DNA of 64,000 nucleotides from Acorus gramineus (Eukaryota > Streptophyta > Magnoliopsida > Acorales > Acoraceae): assembly GCA_030737835.1 (NCBI GenBank), contig CM060857.1:8769360-8833359 (forward strand), read 5' to 3'. The first letter of the stretch is position 1, and every line of letters begins with the position of its first letter. This document shows positions 11,421-22,259 of the stretch, one piece after another. The notes under the pieces were generated by a model that saw only the letters and a program-made list of their open reading frames with translations, searched no databases and was not told the DNA's origin. Both the position numbers and the translations under genes were made by a program.

Positions 11421-12360
11421 TTATGTTTTATGATTTATTTTTGCTTATGTTTCAATAATAATTATTTTTTAATTTTTTTTTTAATATTTTTTGTTGAGAA
11501 TTTATTAACAATAAAAAATGTTTTAATAATTTTTTGGTTTGATATTTTTGTATATGAGGAGAATTCATTAGTGCATGCAGAGAGTTCGCTACACAGAAAG
11601 AGTAAGTTGTTCCTTTCAATATTTTGATTTTATTTTTATAATATTTTAATTTTTTATGTTTTATGATTTATGTTTGCCTATGTTTCAATAATAATTAGAT
11701 TAGAAAATTAGGTTTTGTATATGTTTTAACTTTTAAGGTGACCTTTTGAAGAATGACAAATATGTTTTGTTTTGAATATTTTTAATATTTTTGTTAATAA
11801 TTGCTTAACAATAAAAAATGTTCTAATAATATTTTTTGGTTTATATTTTTTTATCTTAGGAGAATTCATTAGTGCATGCAGAGAGTTCGCTACACAGAAA
11901 GAGTAAGTTGTTCCTTTCAATATTTTGATTTTATTTTTATAATCTAATTGTATTAGTCAAGAGTAGAGTTGATGTTCTTAAGTTTTTTATTTAAATATCC
12001 ATTTAAAAATAATTATTTAGAAGATAAATTTGAACCACAAAATAATGTTCTTAGAGAATGTGTGGATATTTTTTTATTTTTTATGATTAATGTTCGCTTA
12101 TGTTTGAATAATAATTAGATTAAAAAATTAGGTTTTATATTTGTTTGAAGATGACTTTTCTAGGGATGATAAATGTGTTTTGTTTTGAATATTTTTAATA
12201 CTTTTGTTTGAGATTACTTAACAATAAAAAAGTTCTAATTTTTTTTTATTTGATATTTTTATGTCTCAAGAAAATTGATTAGTACATACACAAAGTTCGA
12301 CACGCAAAAATAATAAGTTGTCTTCTGATTATTTTGATTTTATTTTTATATCTAATTAAT
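11421..12360 (+). repeat. three degenerate ~0.3-kb direct repeats inside Helitron
   Basis: Copies at about 11421-11645, 11655-11945 and 12075-12360 share the order 'TTATGATT...TGTTTCAATAATAATTA', 'AACAATAAAAAATGTT', 'GAGAATTCATTAGTGCATGC', 'GAGTTCGCTACACAGAAAGA' and 'TATTTTGATTTTATTTTTATA'. The third copy is the most diverged. They are non-coding; the 65-aa ORF over copy 1 is incidental. Confidence 0.75.
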
Positions 12361-12723
12361 TATTTAGAAAATAACCTTCAACCACGAAATAATGATCTTA
12401 GAAAGTCTTTAGATGACATTTAAATCATTTGTATTTAATATTGAATAATAAAATTCATTAGTTCTTTGTAAGTAGGGATAAAATTTATATTTAAGAACTC
12501 TAAATCCCAGTATTTTTTTAGAAATAATTTTCAATTTATATCAATATTTAATGTAACTATTTATGTATGATATGATATAAAATTTATGAACATATTTTCA
12601 TGATTTATAGTGTTAATTTAGATTGATTTATTTCACTCTTGATCATAATGTGTTTTATAAAATGCTAAGTTGAGGCAAAAGAAAATTATAATTTTTTCTT
12701 TGTGAGATTCGTGTGCTCTGTAT

Positions 12724-12728
<5 letters not shown>

Positions 12729-12756
<28 letters not shown>
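12729..12756. repeat. (GA)n microsatellite
   Basis: About twelve uninterrupted GA dinucleotides inside the Helitron. Confidence 0.9.
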
Positions 12757-12760
<4 letters not shown>

Positions 12761-13059
12761 ATATGGTTTTTCATGATTTATTGGAAGATTTGATTTTTTA
12801 TTTGCTTTTTTTCAAGACTGTACTTTTTATATAATTTTTTTGTATTTTTATTTATATAATTACACATTTAAATATATTAAATCAATAAATTAATATCTAC
12901 ATATATGTTTCTATTAAAAATATAAATTTACCACTTAATTTAATATTGAAAACAAAATAATATGAAATTAACACTTATTTAAATAATCATAACAAAAAAA
13001 AATAATCACAAATAATTTTAAAAAAAAATTAACGTGTGATGCACGTATGCATTAACCAG

Positions 13060-14218
13060 TAATCTAAAAGAGGATCTAAACTCATTTACCATATGACCAG
13101 AAAAGACAAAACACAAAACACAAAAGACAAAAATCCAAAAAATAGAAAATAATAATAAAATACCAAAAATTCATAAAATAATATGAAAACACACATTTTT
13201 TTCTATAAAAATAAACTATTAATTAGTAGAAATTGAAAATAAATAAAGCTTATTATGTATATTTAAAAATCATAACCCTAGTAATATTAAAAACTCATAT
13301 TTTAAAAATCTAAACATAGATCTAATCTTTAAAATAAATAATAAATTAAAACCCTAAGTTTACGAAGATTCAAAAATTCAAATACCTAACATAGATCTAA
13401 CAATAATAAATAATATATCAAAACCCTAGTTTTTATAAAAATTTAAAAAATCCAATAACATGAACATATATATCTATCAAAACTCTAACTATATAAAAAA
13501 CTCAAAATCCCATAAAAATATTTTTAATCCTTAAAATAAATCAAAACCCTAATTTTATTAAAAACCCAAAAATCCAAATACTTAAACATGGATCTAATAA
13601 ACGATAAGAAAATTAAAATGTTAGAAGGAAAAGATTAAATACCTTTTTTTCTCTCTCTAACCCTTTCTCTCTCTCGGTTTCTCTCACACCCTCTCTCTAT
13701 TTCCCAAGGCGCTCTCTCTCTCTTACACACATAAACACATATTTTCAAAATCTAATATCTTAAAATTTAAAAGGTGTTTATGGAAAGATTTGATGAGATA
13801 TGGACATAAAGGAAGAATATATGAATAATAAAAAAAAGGGAAGATACAATTATGGGATCATAAATTTTAGATTGATGACCCCATAAATCTAAAAAAATAA
13901 AATTCATTCAAATATCCAAACCCTAACGAGAAAATCAATTCCAATACCCAAACATAACGAAAATTATAAAACGACTCCTGGATCGTTTCAGATTTACGAA
14001 TAGGTCCCTACCTGAATTACAAATAGGTCCCAGCAACATATTACAAGAAATTCACAATTCAAAACTGGGTCTCTCAAAATCAATAATAATGAAATATCAA
14101 AACTTAATCTTTTGAGCTCCAAATTTTATGAGATTGTAACCATTAAAGATCTTAAAGATATTTATAAGAAAATATATGGAATTTTTAACATTAAAAAAAA
14201 TAATATTTAAAGTTACAT
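13060..14218 (-). other. gypsy solo-LTR body with degenerate 'AAAACCCTAA' repeats
   Basis: Non-coding. From about 13260 to 13615 four to five degenerate units recur, each with AAAACCCTA, then AAAAA(T)CC(A)AAATAC, then TAAACATAGATCTAA. A pyrimidine-rich block (CTCTCTCT..., 13648-13730) follows. On the LTR's own strand this is a GA-rich leader. No gene. Confidence 0.5.
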
Positions 14219-14805
14219 TGCAACCCGGGCGGGTTGGGTCGGGTTCTGCTTTAACCCACATTGCAAAGAGCCCAACTTGAACCCGAGCCCGAACCCTGCC
14301 TCAACCCGAAGGGTTCAACCTGAACGCAAACCCGACCTCAACCCGAAGGGTTCAACCGGAACGCAAACCCGACCTCAACCCGCGGGTTCGGGTTGGGTTC
14401 GGGTTAAATTCGGGCTTGGGTTGGACTCAGGTCGAACTCGGGTTTAATACTTAAAAGATCATAAAAAAATATTTAATAAACAACACAATAAACTCTAATT
14501 AATTAAATGTATATTCACCACAAAAAAAACTTACAAAATCCAAATAGTTTATGAATACATATTCTAAATTTTAATTAAGCTAAACATAGCTTCATCGCTT
14601 TTCAACAAAAATATAAAAAAAACCTTCACCAATTCGGGTTCGGGTTGAGCCCGCATAACCCGACCCCCCAACCCAAACCCGACCCGAATTGGGTTCGGGT
14701 TAGTTCGGGTTCGGGTCGGGTTGAACCCAGCAGAGAAAAACCTCAACCCAAACCCGTCCATGAACCAGGTTGGGTCGGGTTCAACCAGCCCAAGTTGCAC
14801 CCCTA
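14219..14805. mobile_element. hAT-like non-autonomous element rich in CGGGTT
   Basis: The right end reverse-complements to TAGGGGTGCAACTTGGGCTG, a common plant hAT-type terminus. The left end has the matching TGCAACCCGGGCGGGTTGGG but lacks the outermost bases. Subterminal DNA is packed with AACCCGA/TCGGGTT words on both sides, and the centre is AT-rich. Spurious ORFs over these words carry no domain. An 8-bp TSD cannot be confirmed because the left tip is lost. Confidence 0.55.
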
Positions 14806-14879
14806 CCCATAAGGATACATTAAATGGACCAAAACTTAAAAACACATAACATACATTAATTTTAATTCAAATATCTTAT

Positions 14880-15391
14880 TTATATATTTAAATCAAGGGA
14901 AAAATTCATATAACCCCCTGTAATTTCAATATATCCATATAACCCCCTGTAAACACACCATAAATGCAAATAACCGCCCGCGGTTAAAATGTTTTTAACA
15001 GAATTGAAATATTTTAAATATATTGCGTTATTTAATCCATGGTTAACAAATATGTATTCTTTTAATCCCTGAAAAATGGTCAATACTTCGAAAACAACCC
15101 TCATATTTCTAATTTTACACTCTTTTAGGGTTTTTTTTTTTTTTGAAGTATTGGCTGCTTTCAGATGGCTAAAAGAATACATATTTATTAGCCATGGTTT
15201 AGATAACGCAATATGTCCGAAATATTCTAATTCTGTTAAAAAAAAATTAACCGCGAGGGGTTATTTGCATTTATGGTGTATTTACATGGGGTTATATGGA
15301 TATATTGAGATTACAGGGGGTTCTATAAATATCAGGAAGATTACAAGGGGTTATATGGATTTTTTACTTAATTCAAATATATAAATAAGAG
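14880..15391. repeat. foldback element with ~240-bp inverted arms
   Basis: The left arm (about 14880-15120) and right arm (about 15140-15391) are inverted copies. Shared blocks include CATATAACCCCCTGTAA, CACCATAAATGCAAATAACC, ATATTGCGTTAT and ATATGTATTCTTTTA. A short spacer around a T-run (15128-15142) separates the arms. The mirror-image 100-aa and 102-aa ORFs on opposite strands result from the palindrome. It resembles long-TIR Mutator-type MITEs; no clear TSD was found. A transcript across it would form a long hairpin. Confidence 0.8.
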
Positions 15392-15410
15392 AAAATGCAC
15401 AGGTGTTACA

Positions 15411-15571
15411 GTCATGATGCACTTATATATATATTTGGTGAAGGTTGTGGAGAGAAATGCATCTTCCGATGCAGAAATTGGCAGATTATGGAAGTTTGAT
15501 GGATACCATGACTCCCTTGGTGAAGTTGGTGTTGGAGGATTTGTCATATGGCCTCATAGATATATGTTTAT
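15411..15571 (+). pseudogene. exon-like fragment of unknown gene inside CACTA-like element
   Basis: Across 15432-15571 one frame stays open and reads VVERNASSDAEIGRLWKFDG and then a Gly/Val-rich VGVGGFVIWPHRYMF, continuing into 21298-21330 once copia C and its duplicated target are removed. The amino-acid mix looks protein-coding, but I do not recognise a family. It lies between two other exon-like islands of the same CACTA-like element. Confidence 0.35.
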
Positions 15572-15867
15572 TGTGAATATGGTGGATAACCACCACTTCT
15601 CTATCCTATAACCTCCCCCACTCTTCAACTCCATAACCTCCCCCACTCTTCTATTCCATAACACTCCCATTATTGCCCCACTATCTCCCCCTCACCTCTA
15701 TAGATTTGTAACTCTACACCTTTGGGATTACTCTATGCACCCTATAAATAGAGGGGTTCTCTCTTGTATTCAACCAACAAATATTGAATAAGAAATCTCT
15801 CTCTACTTCTCTTCTCTATATGCTTGTGTATTTTGTTTATGTAGTTATATTTACTTAGTTTACAACA
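15572..15867 (+). repeat. 5' LTR of copia C
   Basis: 296 bp, TGTGAATATGG to TTTACAACA. A TATAAATA box lies at 15743-15750. Two tandem copies of the words CCATAACCTCCCCCACTCTTC are near the start. Identical to 21002-21297. Confidence 0.95.
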
Positions 15868-15885
15868 CGTTATCAGCACGACAAG
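15868..15885 (+). other. primer-binding site region of copia C
   Basis: CGTTATCAGCACGACAAG directly follows the 5' LTR. This is the primer position; the TTATCAGCACGA word is frequent next to LTRs of this plant copia type, but I did not match the tRNA. Confidence 0.6.
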
Positions 15886-16378
15886 CTCTTTGTTAAAGAG
15901 AAAGGTTTGTATCGATGGGTTCTTAATGATCTATATCAAAAATATACTCTCCCTTGATGTTATGTATTTTTATGTAAATCATCTACTACATACATATGAT
16001 TATTTTTTTTTTCAATATGCATGGAATCGTATGCAAATTATGTGTAGAACCCGTATACATCTATCTTTTATTTTCATCTGATGTAATGCATACATCTATC
16101 TTTTATTTTCCATGCATGCAATTCCCGTGAAAATTTTCCATACATATGTTATGATATGATTAATTTATGAAAACTAGTATGCAATTTTCCCATGCAACAG
16201 TATGTGGCATCTATCATTTGATTATTTATTTTTCATGTAACTGTTCTATGTTTGTCATCTTTTATTAAAATTTAAATATTATACATTTATGTGTAGAACC
16301 AGAAGTTCTCACAAATATCAATTAATTTGATATTTATATTTGATTTGAAATTCATTTTAATGTTACAATGTCATGTGT

Positions 16379-16990
16379 CCCTATAGGATCATACAAAAAT
16401 TGTAATTACATGGATCCCTGAAGGACCATGTAGAAGTTATGAATAATGTGTTCCAATAAGACCATGCAAATTTTATTCTATCCCTGAAGGACTACAAAAA
16501 TTATTACATGGATCCTTGAAGAATCATGTAAAAGATATGATTAAAAATGTCCCTGAAGGACTATGACTATATTGTATCCATGAAGGATCATACAAATTTT
16601 ATTTTATTTTATCCTTGAAGGATTGTACAAAAATTATGATTATATGAATCTTTGAAGGATCATGTAAAATTTTATTTTGTTCTATCCCTGAAGGACTATA
16701 CAAAAATCATGATTGTTCATGTCCCTGTAGGACCAAACAAAAGTTATATGATATATTTTTTGGGTCCTTGAAGGACCAAATAATAATAAAAAAAAAGATC
16801 CATGTATCTCAGCAGGAACATGTAAAATTTTATTTTGTTCTATCCCTGAAGGACTATACAAAAATCATGATTGTTCGTGTCCCTGTAGGACCAAACAAAA
16901 GTTATATGATATATTTTTTGGGTCCTTGAAGGACCAAATAATAATAATAATAAAAAAAGATCCATGTATCCCAGCAGGAACATGTAAATT
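16379..16990 (+). repeat. minisatellite of 'CC(C/T)TGAAGGA(C/T)' units, copia C leader
   Basis: About fifteen spaced units contain (T)CC(C/T)TGAAGGACCAT/TCATGTA followed by AAAATT/AAAATCATG, every 30-60 bp. A larger duplication of about 160 bp (16661-16818 and 16819-16980) contains several of them and is almost perfect. No gag can be read here. The same CCTGAAG word recurs in the downstream coding text, including tandem VPEVT codons. Confidence 0.85.
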
Positions 16991-16999
16991 ATGATTAGA

Positions 17000-18015
17000 T
17001 TTCATCATCATCATCATCATAATGAAGAGGATTTAAAGATTAATACCTCATTGACAAAGGTCCACCGGCCATTATGCCTCAAATATGCTCCAGTTGTAGC
17101 AATATTGAGAGCATCAATTTTATATATTCTCGTTGCCGAATAACGATTTTTTTTTTAAATATCATATAATTCAACTCAATGGCATAGCATCATTACCCGA
17201 AGTAAATGCATTTCATTTTATGTTCGCCATAGAGGTTGTGATCATGAATGATAAGATCATGATTTATATAGTTGAGAAAGCACAACAATCATAAAGTTTG
17301 TAAAATATCTCAAATTACTAGAAGTGATTTGCTATTAAACAAAAGCATAATTGAAGGCAAAAGTTGCATAACAAACCCCTATAATGCAAAGGAAAATTAT
17401 TGTCATCTATTTGGTATTTCATAACATAATTTTGGTCACGTACCTGAAGTACGTCCAAATCTTTAAATTGGTTGCATACCTGAAGTACGCTTAAACTCTT
17501 TATTGATCATGTACTTGATATATGATTAGATATTTGTGAATTTTATATTTACGTCTTTATTTTTTTTTATTATATGAAATGCACTTTCATATTTATTTTT
17601 ATTTTTTGAGTTTAACATTAATTAATGCAAATGATAATATTATTTTTGGTATTATAAACTTCGTCGAAGGCTCCAGAAGGGCAGATATCATGTTATCAAG
17701 AGATACAAAATTTTGTATCAACGATGCATTGTATTCATGTAGATCCAGAAGAAGTCTACTGAAGATACCTATCTCAACATATGCCATTTTAAAATGATGG
17801 AGTATCTATGCGTTAATAATGGCTCATGCCAGAAGCATACATTAGAAAAGCTTTATGCTCTCTCCTAAGGGTTATTATAAATATCCATATTTACTCATAT
17901 AAACTAGAAGTTCTATGATCTTTATGATTTGACATGACCGTCTCGGATATCCATGGTACACGATGATGCGTTGAACTATTCATTTGGGCATATACTAAAG
18001 AACTAGAAGATTCTT
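17000..18015 (+). other. copia C interior, degenerate
   Basis: This is the place for gag end, protease and integrase, but stops are dense and I see no DSGA or D-D-E motifs. Repeated 'CCTGAAGTACG' words persist. The 72-aa and 62-aa ORFs (17579-17797, both strands) are not convincing proteins. Confidence 0.5.
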
Positions 18016-18640
18016 TTACCCGATGATAGTTTTTACCGCATGATTTGTGGATTTTCATTTTAATGAGACGATATTCCCGCCGTAGGGGGAGGGAAGAACG
18101 TACCTGAAGTACGATCTGTTCCTGAAGAACAACGAGAATTATCATGGAATACATCCACTCTATCTTATCTAGACTCATGTACCGCTCAACGTGAAAATCA
18201 AATTCCTAGTGTGCGTGATAGACCTATTGGTTCAAAAAAAAAAAATTCAGCTCCCCAGAAGTGGAGATCAAATGTAAAATCATGCTCTAATAATGCTCCA
18301 GAAGAAGTTATACATAATGTTCCAGAAGAGATTATGAACAATAGATCCACTTTCTCTAAAACTCTAGAAGAGTATAATGTCCATGAAGAGAAACGAGTTC
18401 CAGAAGTGACTACACAAACTCTTGAAGAGGAAAAGGTACCTAATAATATTAAGATCTCTATATTTTATATGCATATAAGAGAAATGTGGAATCGTAAATA
18501 AATGATCATCGATGACATATTTATCATACAAAGTAGATTCTCCTTCTATTATAAGATATCTTGAACCATTGACAGTGGATGTTCCGCTCGATTTGCGGAT
18601 TATCATTTTGATGAGACAATATTCCCGTCATTAGGGGGAG
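18016..18640 (+). pseudogene. degenerate duplicate of copia C integrase-RT linker
   Basis: The text GGATTTTCATTTTAATGAGACG-like plus CCCGCCGTAGGGGGAG at 18050, RPIGSKKKNSAP at 18211-18250 and the following VPEE/PEVTTQTLEE string repeat, in the same order, what is found intact from 18590 onward (ADYHFDETIFPSLGG, KRGRPIGSKDSAPRRRK, VPEVT). About 0.56 kb is therefore duplicated in tandem, with the upstream copy more decayed. Confidence 0.7.
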
Positions 18641-20747
18641 AAAATCCGTCGCCAGAAGAACGACGTGAACTTATATGACAAACTCCATCCTTGTCTCATC
18701 TTGATCCTCGCACTAATCAATGTGAAACTGAAGTGCAAAGAATCACACATCTTCAAAGAATTGCGCATCAATTGCCAGATGCATTCAATGATGCAGCAAA
18801 AATGATGAAATCACATATTTCAGCTGCTAATACTCCAGCTCGAATTAATGTTCCAATAGGAAAAACTGTTAATATGCCGGCTAATGAATCAACAAAAACA
18901 CGCCTGAAGCGTGGAAGACCTATAGGCTCAAAAGATTCAGCTCCCCGAAGGAGAAAAACAATGAAGAATAATTCTCTAGAAGAGTATGAAACACTTGAAA
19001 GACCCACAATAATAACTCCTACAGAGGAAGAAGTCCCTGAAGTGACACAAGTCCCTGAAGTGACGCCCGTGCATGAAGAACAAGTACATGGAAATAAAGA
19101 AATTTCCATAAATTATGCAAATTCACAAATATTGTGGGATCGAAAGCAAGTGCTTGTTAATGATATATTCTCATTTGCAGTAGCTACAGAAATCATTTCA
19201 GATAATGATTTAGAACCACGTTCAGTGGATGAATGCAGATGAAAACATTGTTGGCCACAATGGAAAGCTGCTATTCAAACAGAATTAGATTCACTTGCAA
19301 AACACCAAGTATTTGGACCAGTAGTCCTAACCCCTGAAGGTGTTAAACCAGTAGGATGTAAATGGGTGTTTGCGAGAAAACGAAATGAAAGAAACGAGAT
19401 TGTTAAATACAAAGCTCGTCTTGTGGCACAGGGTTTCCTGCAGAGACCTGGGATAGATTTTGAAGAGACATATATTCTCCTGTGATGGACACAATCACAT
19501 TTCGGTATTTAATTAGTCTTGTAGTCTCAGAAGGACTTGACATGCAGCTAATGGATGTGGTTACTGCATATTTATATGGATAATTAGATACCGACATTTA
19601 TATCAAAGTTCCTGAAGAACTAAAATTGCCTGAAGCAAAACCATGAAACATGTACTCAATCAAGCTAAGACGATCCTTGTATGAGTTAAAGCAATCTGGA
19701 CGAATGTGGTATAACCGTCTTAGTGAGTACTTAATAAAAGAAGGATATGTCAATGATCCAATATGCCCCTGTATATTTATTAAGAAAACGAAACTCGGAT
19801 TTACCATTATTGCAGTATATGTTGATGATATTAATCTAATTGGGACTCCTGAAGAGCTCGAAAAGGCTTCGAATATCTGAAAAAGGAGTTTGAAATGAAA
19901 GATCTTGGAAAAACAAGATATTGTCTCGGCTTGCAAATTGAGCAAAGTTCAAATGGGATACTTGTTCATCAAACAGCATATGTTGAAAAAAATCCTGAAG
20001 CGTTTTAATATGGACAAATGTCATCCATTAAGTACTCCAATGGTAGTGAGGTTACTTGACCCAAAGAAGGACCCTTTTCGTCCAAAAGAAGATACTGAAA
20101 ATCTTCTTGGTCCTGAAGTACCATATCTTAGTGCAATTGGTGCCTTATTATATTTGGCCCAATGCACTAGACCTGACATTGCATTTTCAGTTAATTTATT
20201 GGCCAGATTTAGCTCTGCACCAACTCGAAGGCATTGGAATGGTGTGAAGCACATTTTTCGTTATCTTCGTGGAACGTCAGACATGGGTCTATTCTATGCA
20301 AAGGATTTCAATAATGGTGCACAACTAAAAGCAATCTCTTGGCGATCTACGAAACAGACTTTGGTCGCCACGTCTTCTAACCACTCTGAGATTCTTGCAC
20401 TCCACGAAGCAAGCCGGGAATGCGTGTGGCTAAGGTCTTTGGTTCATCATATTCGTACTGCATGCGGACTATCTCTTATTACAGATGTTCCAACAACTAT
20501 ATATGAAGACAATGCTGCATGTATTGCTCAAATCAATGGGAGATATATCAAGGGTGATAGAACGAAGCATATTTCTCCAAAATTCTTTTACACTCATGAG
20601 CTCCAGCAGAGACATGAAATTGATGTTCAACAAATTCAGTCAAAGGACAATCTTGCAGATTTGTTTACTAAAGCTTTGTTGACATCAACATTCAAGAAGC
20701 TGGTGTATGAAATCGGGATGCGACGAGTTTACGACCAAAATTCTTGA
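18600..20747 (+). pseudogene. copia C polyprotein relic: linker, RT, truncated RNase H
   Basis: The integrase-RT linker starts with ADYHFDETIF and LDPRTNQCE and includes RLKRGRPIGSKDSAPRR. RT blocks follow: a diverged GCKWVFARKRNE, a VKYKARLVAQGF-like block, a LMDVVTAYLYG-like block, LYELKQSGRMWYNRLSEYL, the catalytic YVDD near 19817, then LGPEVPYLSAIGALLYLAQC and RYLRGTSDMGLFY. RNase H is cut: DFNNGAQLKA runs straight into ISWRSTKQTLVATSSNH, so the segment that normally holds the first catalytic Asp (YADAG type) is gone. The C-terminal EDNAACIAQI and TKHISPKFFYTHEL blocks are present. Stops (TGA at 19240 and 19483) and frameshifts break the frame. The longest ORF is 19905-20747. Confidence 0.9.
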
Positions 20748-20987
20748 AATCTTGTACTTATGAGGGGGAGTAATTTTTTATGACATTTTGCGAACTGTAC
20801 TCTTTTTCCTTCGCCTAGGTTTTGTCCCATTGGGTTTTCCTGGCAAGGTTTTAATGAGGCAGTGTCAAACGCATACACTATTATACGATTAAGTTACATT
20901 GTACTCTTTTTCCTTCGCTTTGGTTTTTTCCCATTGGGTTTTCCAAGCAAGGTTTTAATGAGGCAATTTTCTTAGCGTGGTGGTCAT
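20748..20987 (+). repeat. duplicated 3' UTR segment of copia C
   Basis: Two direct copies (about 20794-20860 and 20902-20968) share TGTACTCTTTTTCCTTCGC, then CCCATTGGGTTTTCC, then GCAAGGTTTTAATGAGGCA. They lie between the polyprotein and the polypurine tract, about 108 bp apart. Confidence 0.8.
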
Positions 20988-21001
20988 CCAAGGGGGAGTA
21001 T
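20988..21001 (+). other. polypurine tract of copia C
   Basis: AAGGGGGAG lies just upstream of the 3' LTR TGTGAATATGG. Confidence 0.85.
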
Positions 21002-21297
21002 TGTGAATATGGTGGATAACCACCACTTCTCTATCCTATAACCTCCCCCACTCTTCAACTCCATAACCTCCCCCACTCTTCTATTCCATAACACTCCCAT
21101 TATTGCCCCACTATCTCCCCCTCACCTCTATAGATTTGTAACTCTACACCTTTGGGATTACTCTATGCACCCTATAAATAGAGGGGTTCTCTCTTGTATT
21201 CAACCAACAAATATTGAATAAGAAATCTCTCTCTACTTCTCTTCTCTATATGCTTGTGTATTTTGTTTATGTAGTTATATTTACTTAGTTTACAACA
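21002..21297 (+). repeat. 3' LTR of copia C
   Basis: 296 bp, identical by eye to the 5' LTR at 15572-15867. Followed by the duplicated target ATATGTTTAT. Confidence 0.95.
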
Positions 21298-21414
21298 ATA
21301 TGTTTATTGCTCCAGATATTTATATATTTTTTTTTGTTTCGGTATTCATCTTGCTCATAAGAACTTGATTTTTCAATAATCAACTAACTTTATATTTTGT
21401 TGGTGGAATGCACA

Positions 21415-22259
21415 GGTTGATAGATCACCTCTAGGGGATGATGCATTTAAACTGTTGCAAGGACAAAAGATTTTTTTGATGGGTGCTCTTTCCATACAAA
21501 CAGCTTTTTGTTGTTTGTTTGGGTGGTAGGCGTTAATTCCTTTTTGACTAAAAATTTCTGTCATCCTCTTGCCTTGTCAATTAAACATATCTTTTGTTAG
21601 AGTTTAACTTATTGTTAATATTACGTTGTGTAAATTTGTCAATTAAGAATGGATTTGATGTAAATTTACCTTTTTTATTTACCAATTATGCTAATTAATT
21701 ATTTAATTTGAAATTGATTAAAATTTTGTCAGGTGACTTATTATTTTTTCTACTGGAAATGAGGCACTCCATTTGCTTATGATCAAGGTATCTATAATGC
21801 AATGACCTGGTGGGAGCAGATGGACGATGTTATTCAACTCACTTGGAAAAATTTGTTTTTAATTGTGGTGCCTGTTGATTTGTAAGTATAATGTTAATAC
21901 AATTCTATTTTTGAATGTACCTTTTAGTTTTATCTTTTGTAATGATATGCCATGGGGATCTTTTGAGATGAAACCCTTGCATGGAACACATTGTAATAAA
22001 AGTTTTAAAAATGTTTTATTTTCAAATTTCCAGTTAGATCTTATGTATTAGTCACGATTATAGTATTCATCATCATTTATTCCTTTCATATGATTGCTTT
22101 TAGAATACCTTTAATTTATATTTTTTTGTGTGCAGGTTGTTTAGTATTTTCCTTCAAAGAGTATATTAAGACATCACTTGGCGATCCAGTGAAAGACATG
22201 CAAGAAGAAGAAATCGAAAACCAAGCTATATATAGTTGTATAAATTTTACAAGAAAGTA
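21415..22259 (+). pseudogene. possible Ulp1-like (C48) protease fragments, three exon-like pieces
   Basis: Exon-like islands follow acceptor-like sites. The first, after CACAG (21415), reads VDRSPLGDDAFKLLQGQKIF. The second (about 21755-21882) reads GTPFAYDQGIYNAMTWWEQ and then LFLIVVPVDL before a GTAAG donor. The third, after TGTGCAG (22137), reads a CLVFSFKEYIKTSLGDPVK-like text to a TAA at 22257-22259. The IVVPVDL and CxVFxFKEYI blocks resemble the His-region strand and the Cys-region end of Ulp1-like peptidases that plant CACTA and Mutator elements often carry. The resemblance is weak and from memory only. A TGA precedes GTPFAY, and copia C interrupts the upstream exon. Confidence 0.35.

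Larger units (their letters stand above)
10069..13059 (+). mobile_element. non-autonomous Helitron
   Basis: The 5' end TCTATACTACTATAAAAAGT follows an A, and the 3' end reads ...CCAG followed by T, preceded by a short hairpin (ATGCA-CGTA-TGCAT, 13040-13053). A 5' TC, a hairpin near the 3' end, a CTRR-like terminus (here CCAG, one base off) and insertion between A and T fit plant Helitrons. No Rep/helicase coding is present. A second copy of the 5' terminus occurs at about 10627 with the same AAAAAGTACGAGTTGAAGG text, suggesting a nested or tandem Helitron start. The body is more than 75% AT. Confidence 0.6.
4058..15410 (-). mobile_element. gypsy-type solo LTR (minus) carrying four further insertions
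   Basis: On the minus strand it begins TGTAACACCTGTGC at 15410 and ends GGGGCGTTACA at 4058, the ends typical of long gypsy (Tekay/Del-like) LTRs. A 5-bp TSD GTCAT flanks it (4053-4057 and 15411-15415). Subtracting the Ale copia (4194-8692), the Helitron (10069-13059), the hAT-like element (14219-14805) and the foldback element (about 14880-15391) leaves roughly 2.75 kb. That is a plausible length for one LTR with no internal region, hence a solo LTR. The residue 8698-10068 and 13060-14218 is non-coding. Confidence 0.7.
15572..21297 (+). mobile_element. Ty1/copia element C with identical LTRs and defective interior
   Basis: The LTRs at 15572-15867 and 21002-21297 are both 296 bp and identical by eye. 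Both sides of the element carry the same 10 bp, ATATGTTTAT (15562-15571 and 21298-21307), longer than the usual 5-bp TSD. The interior has a primer-like site (CGTTATCAGCACGACAAG), a minisatellite of CCTGAAGGAC-type words instead of gag, duplicated integrase-RT linker text, RT and a truncated RNase H, then a purine tract (AAGGGGGAG). Identical LTRs mean a recent insertion, yet the coding region is broken, so it was probably moved by proteins supplied from another copy. Confidence 0.9.

Noticed and set aside
13260..13615. AAACCCTAA words as an interstitial telomere
   Set aside because: Isolated single words embedded in longer degenerate units, with no consecutive CCCTAAA repeats.
14880..15384. 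Two similar 100-aa ORFs on opposite strands as a gene pair
   Set aside because: They are the two arms of one inverted repeat read in opposite directions.
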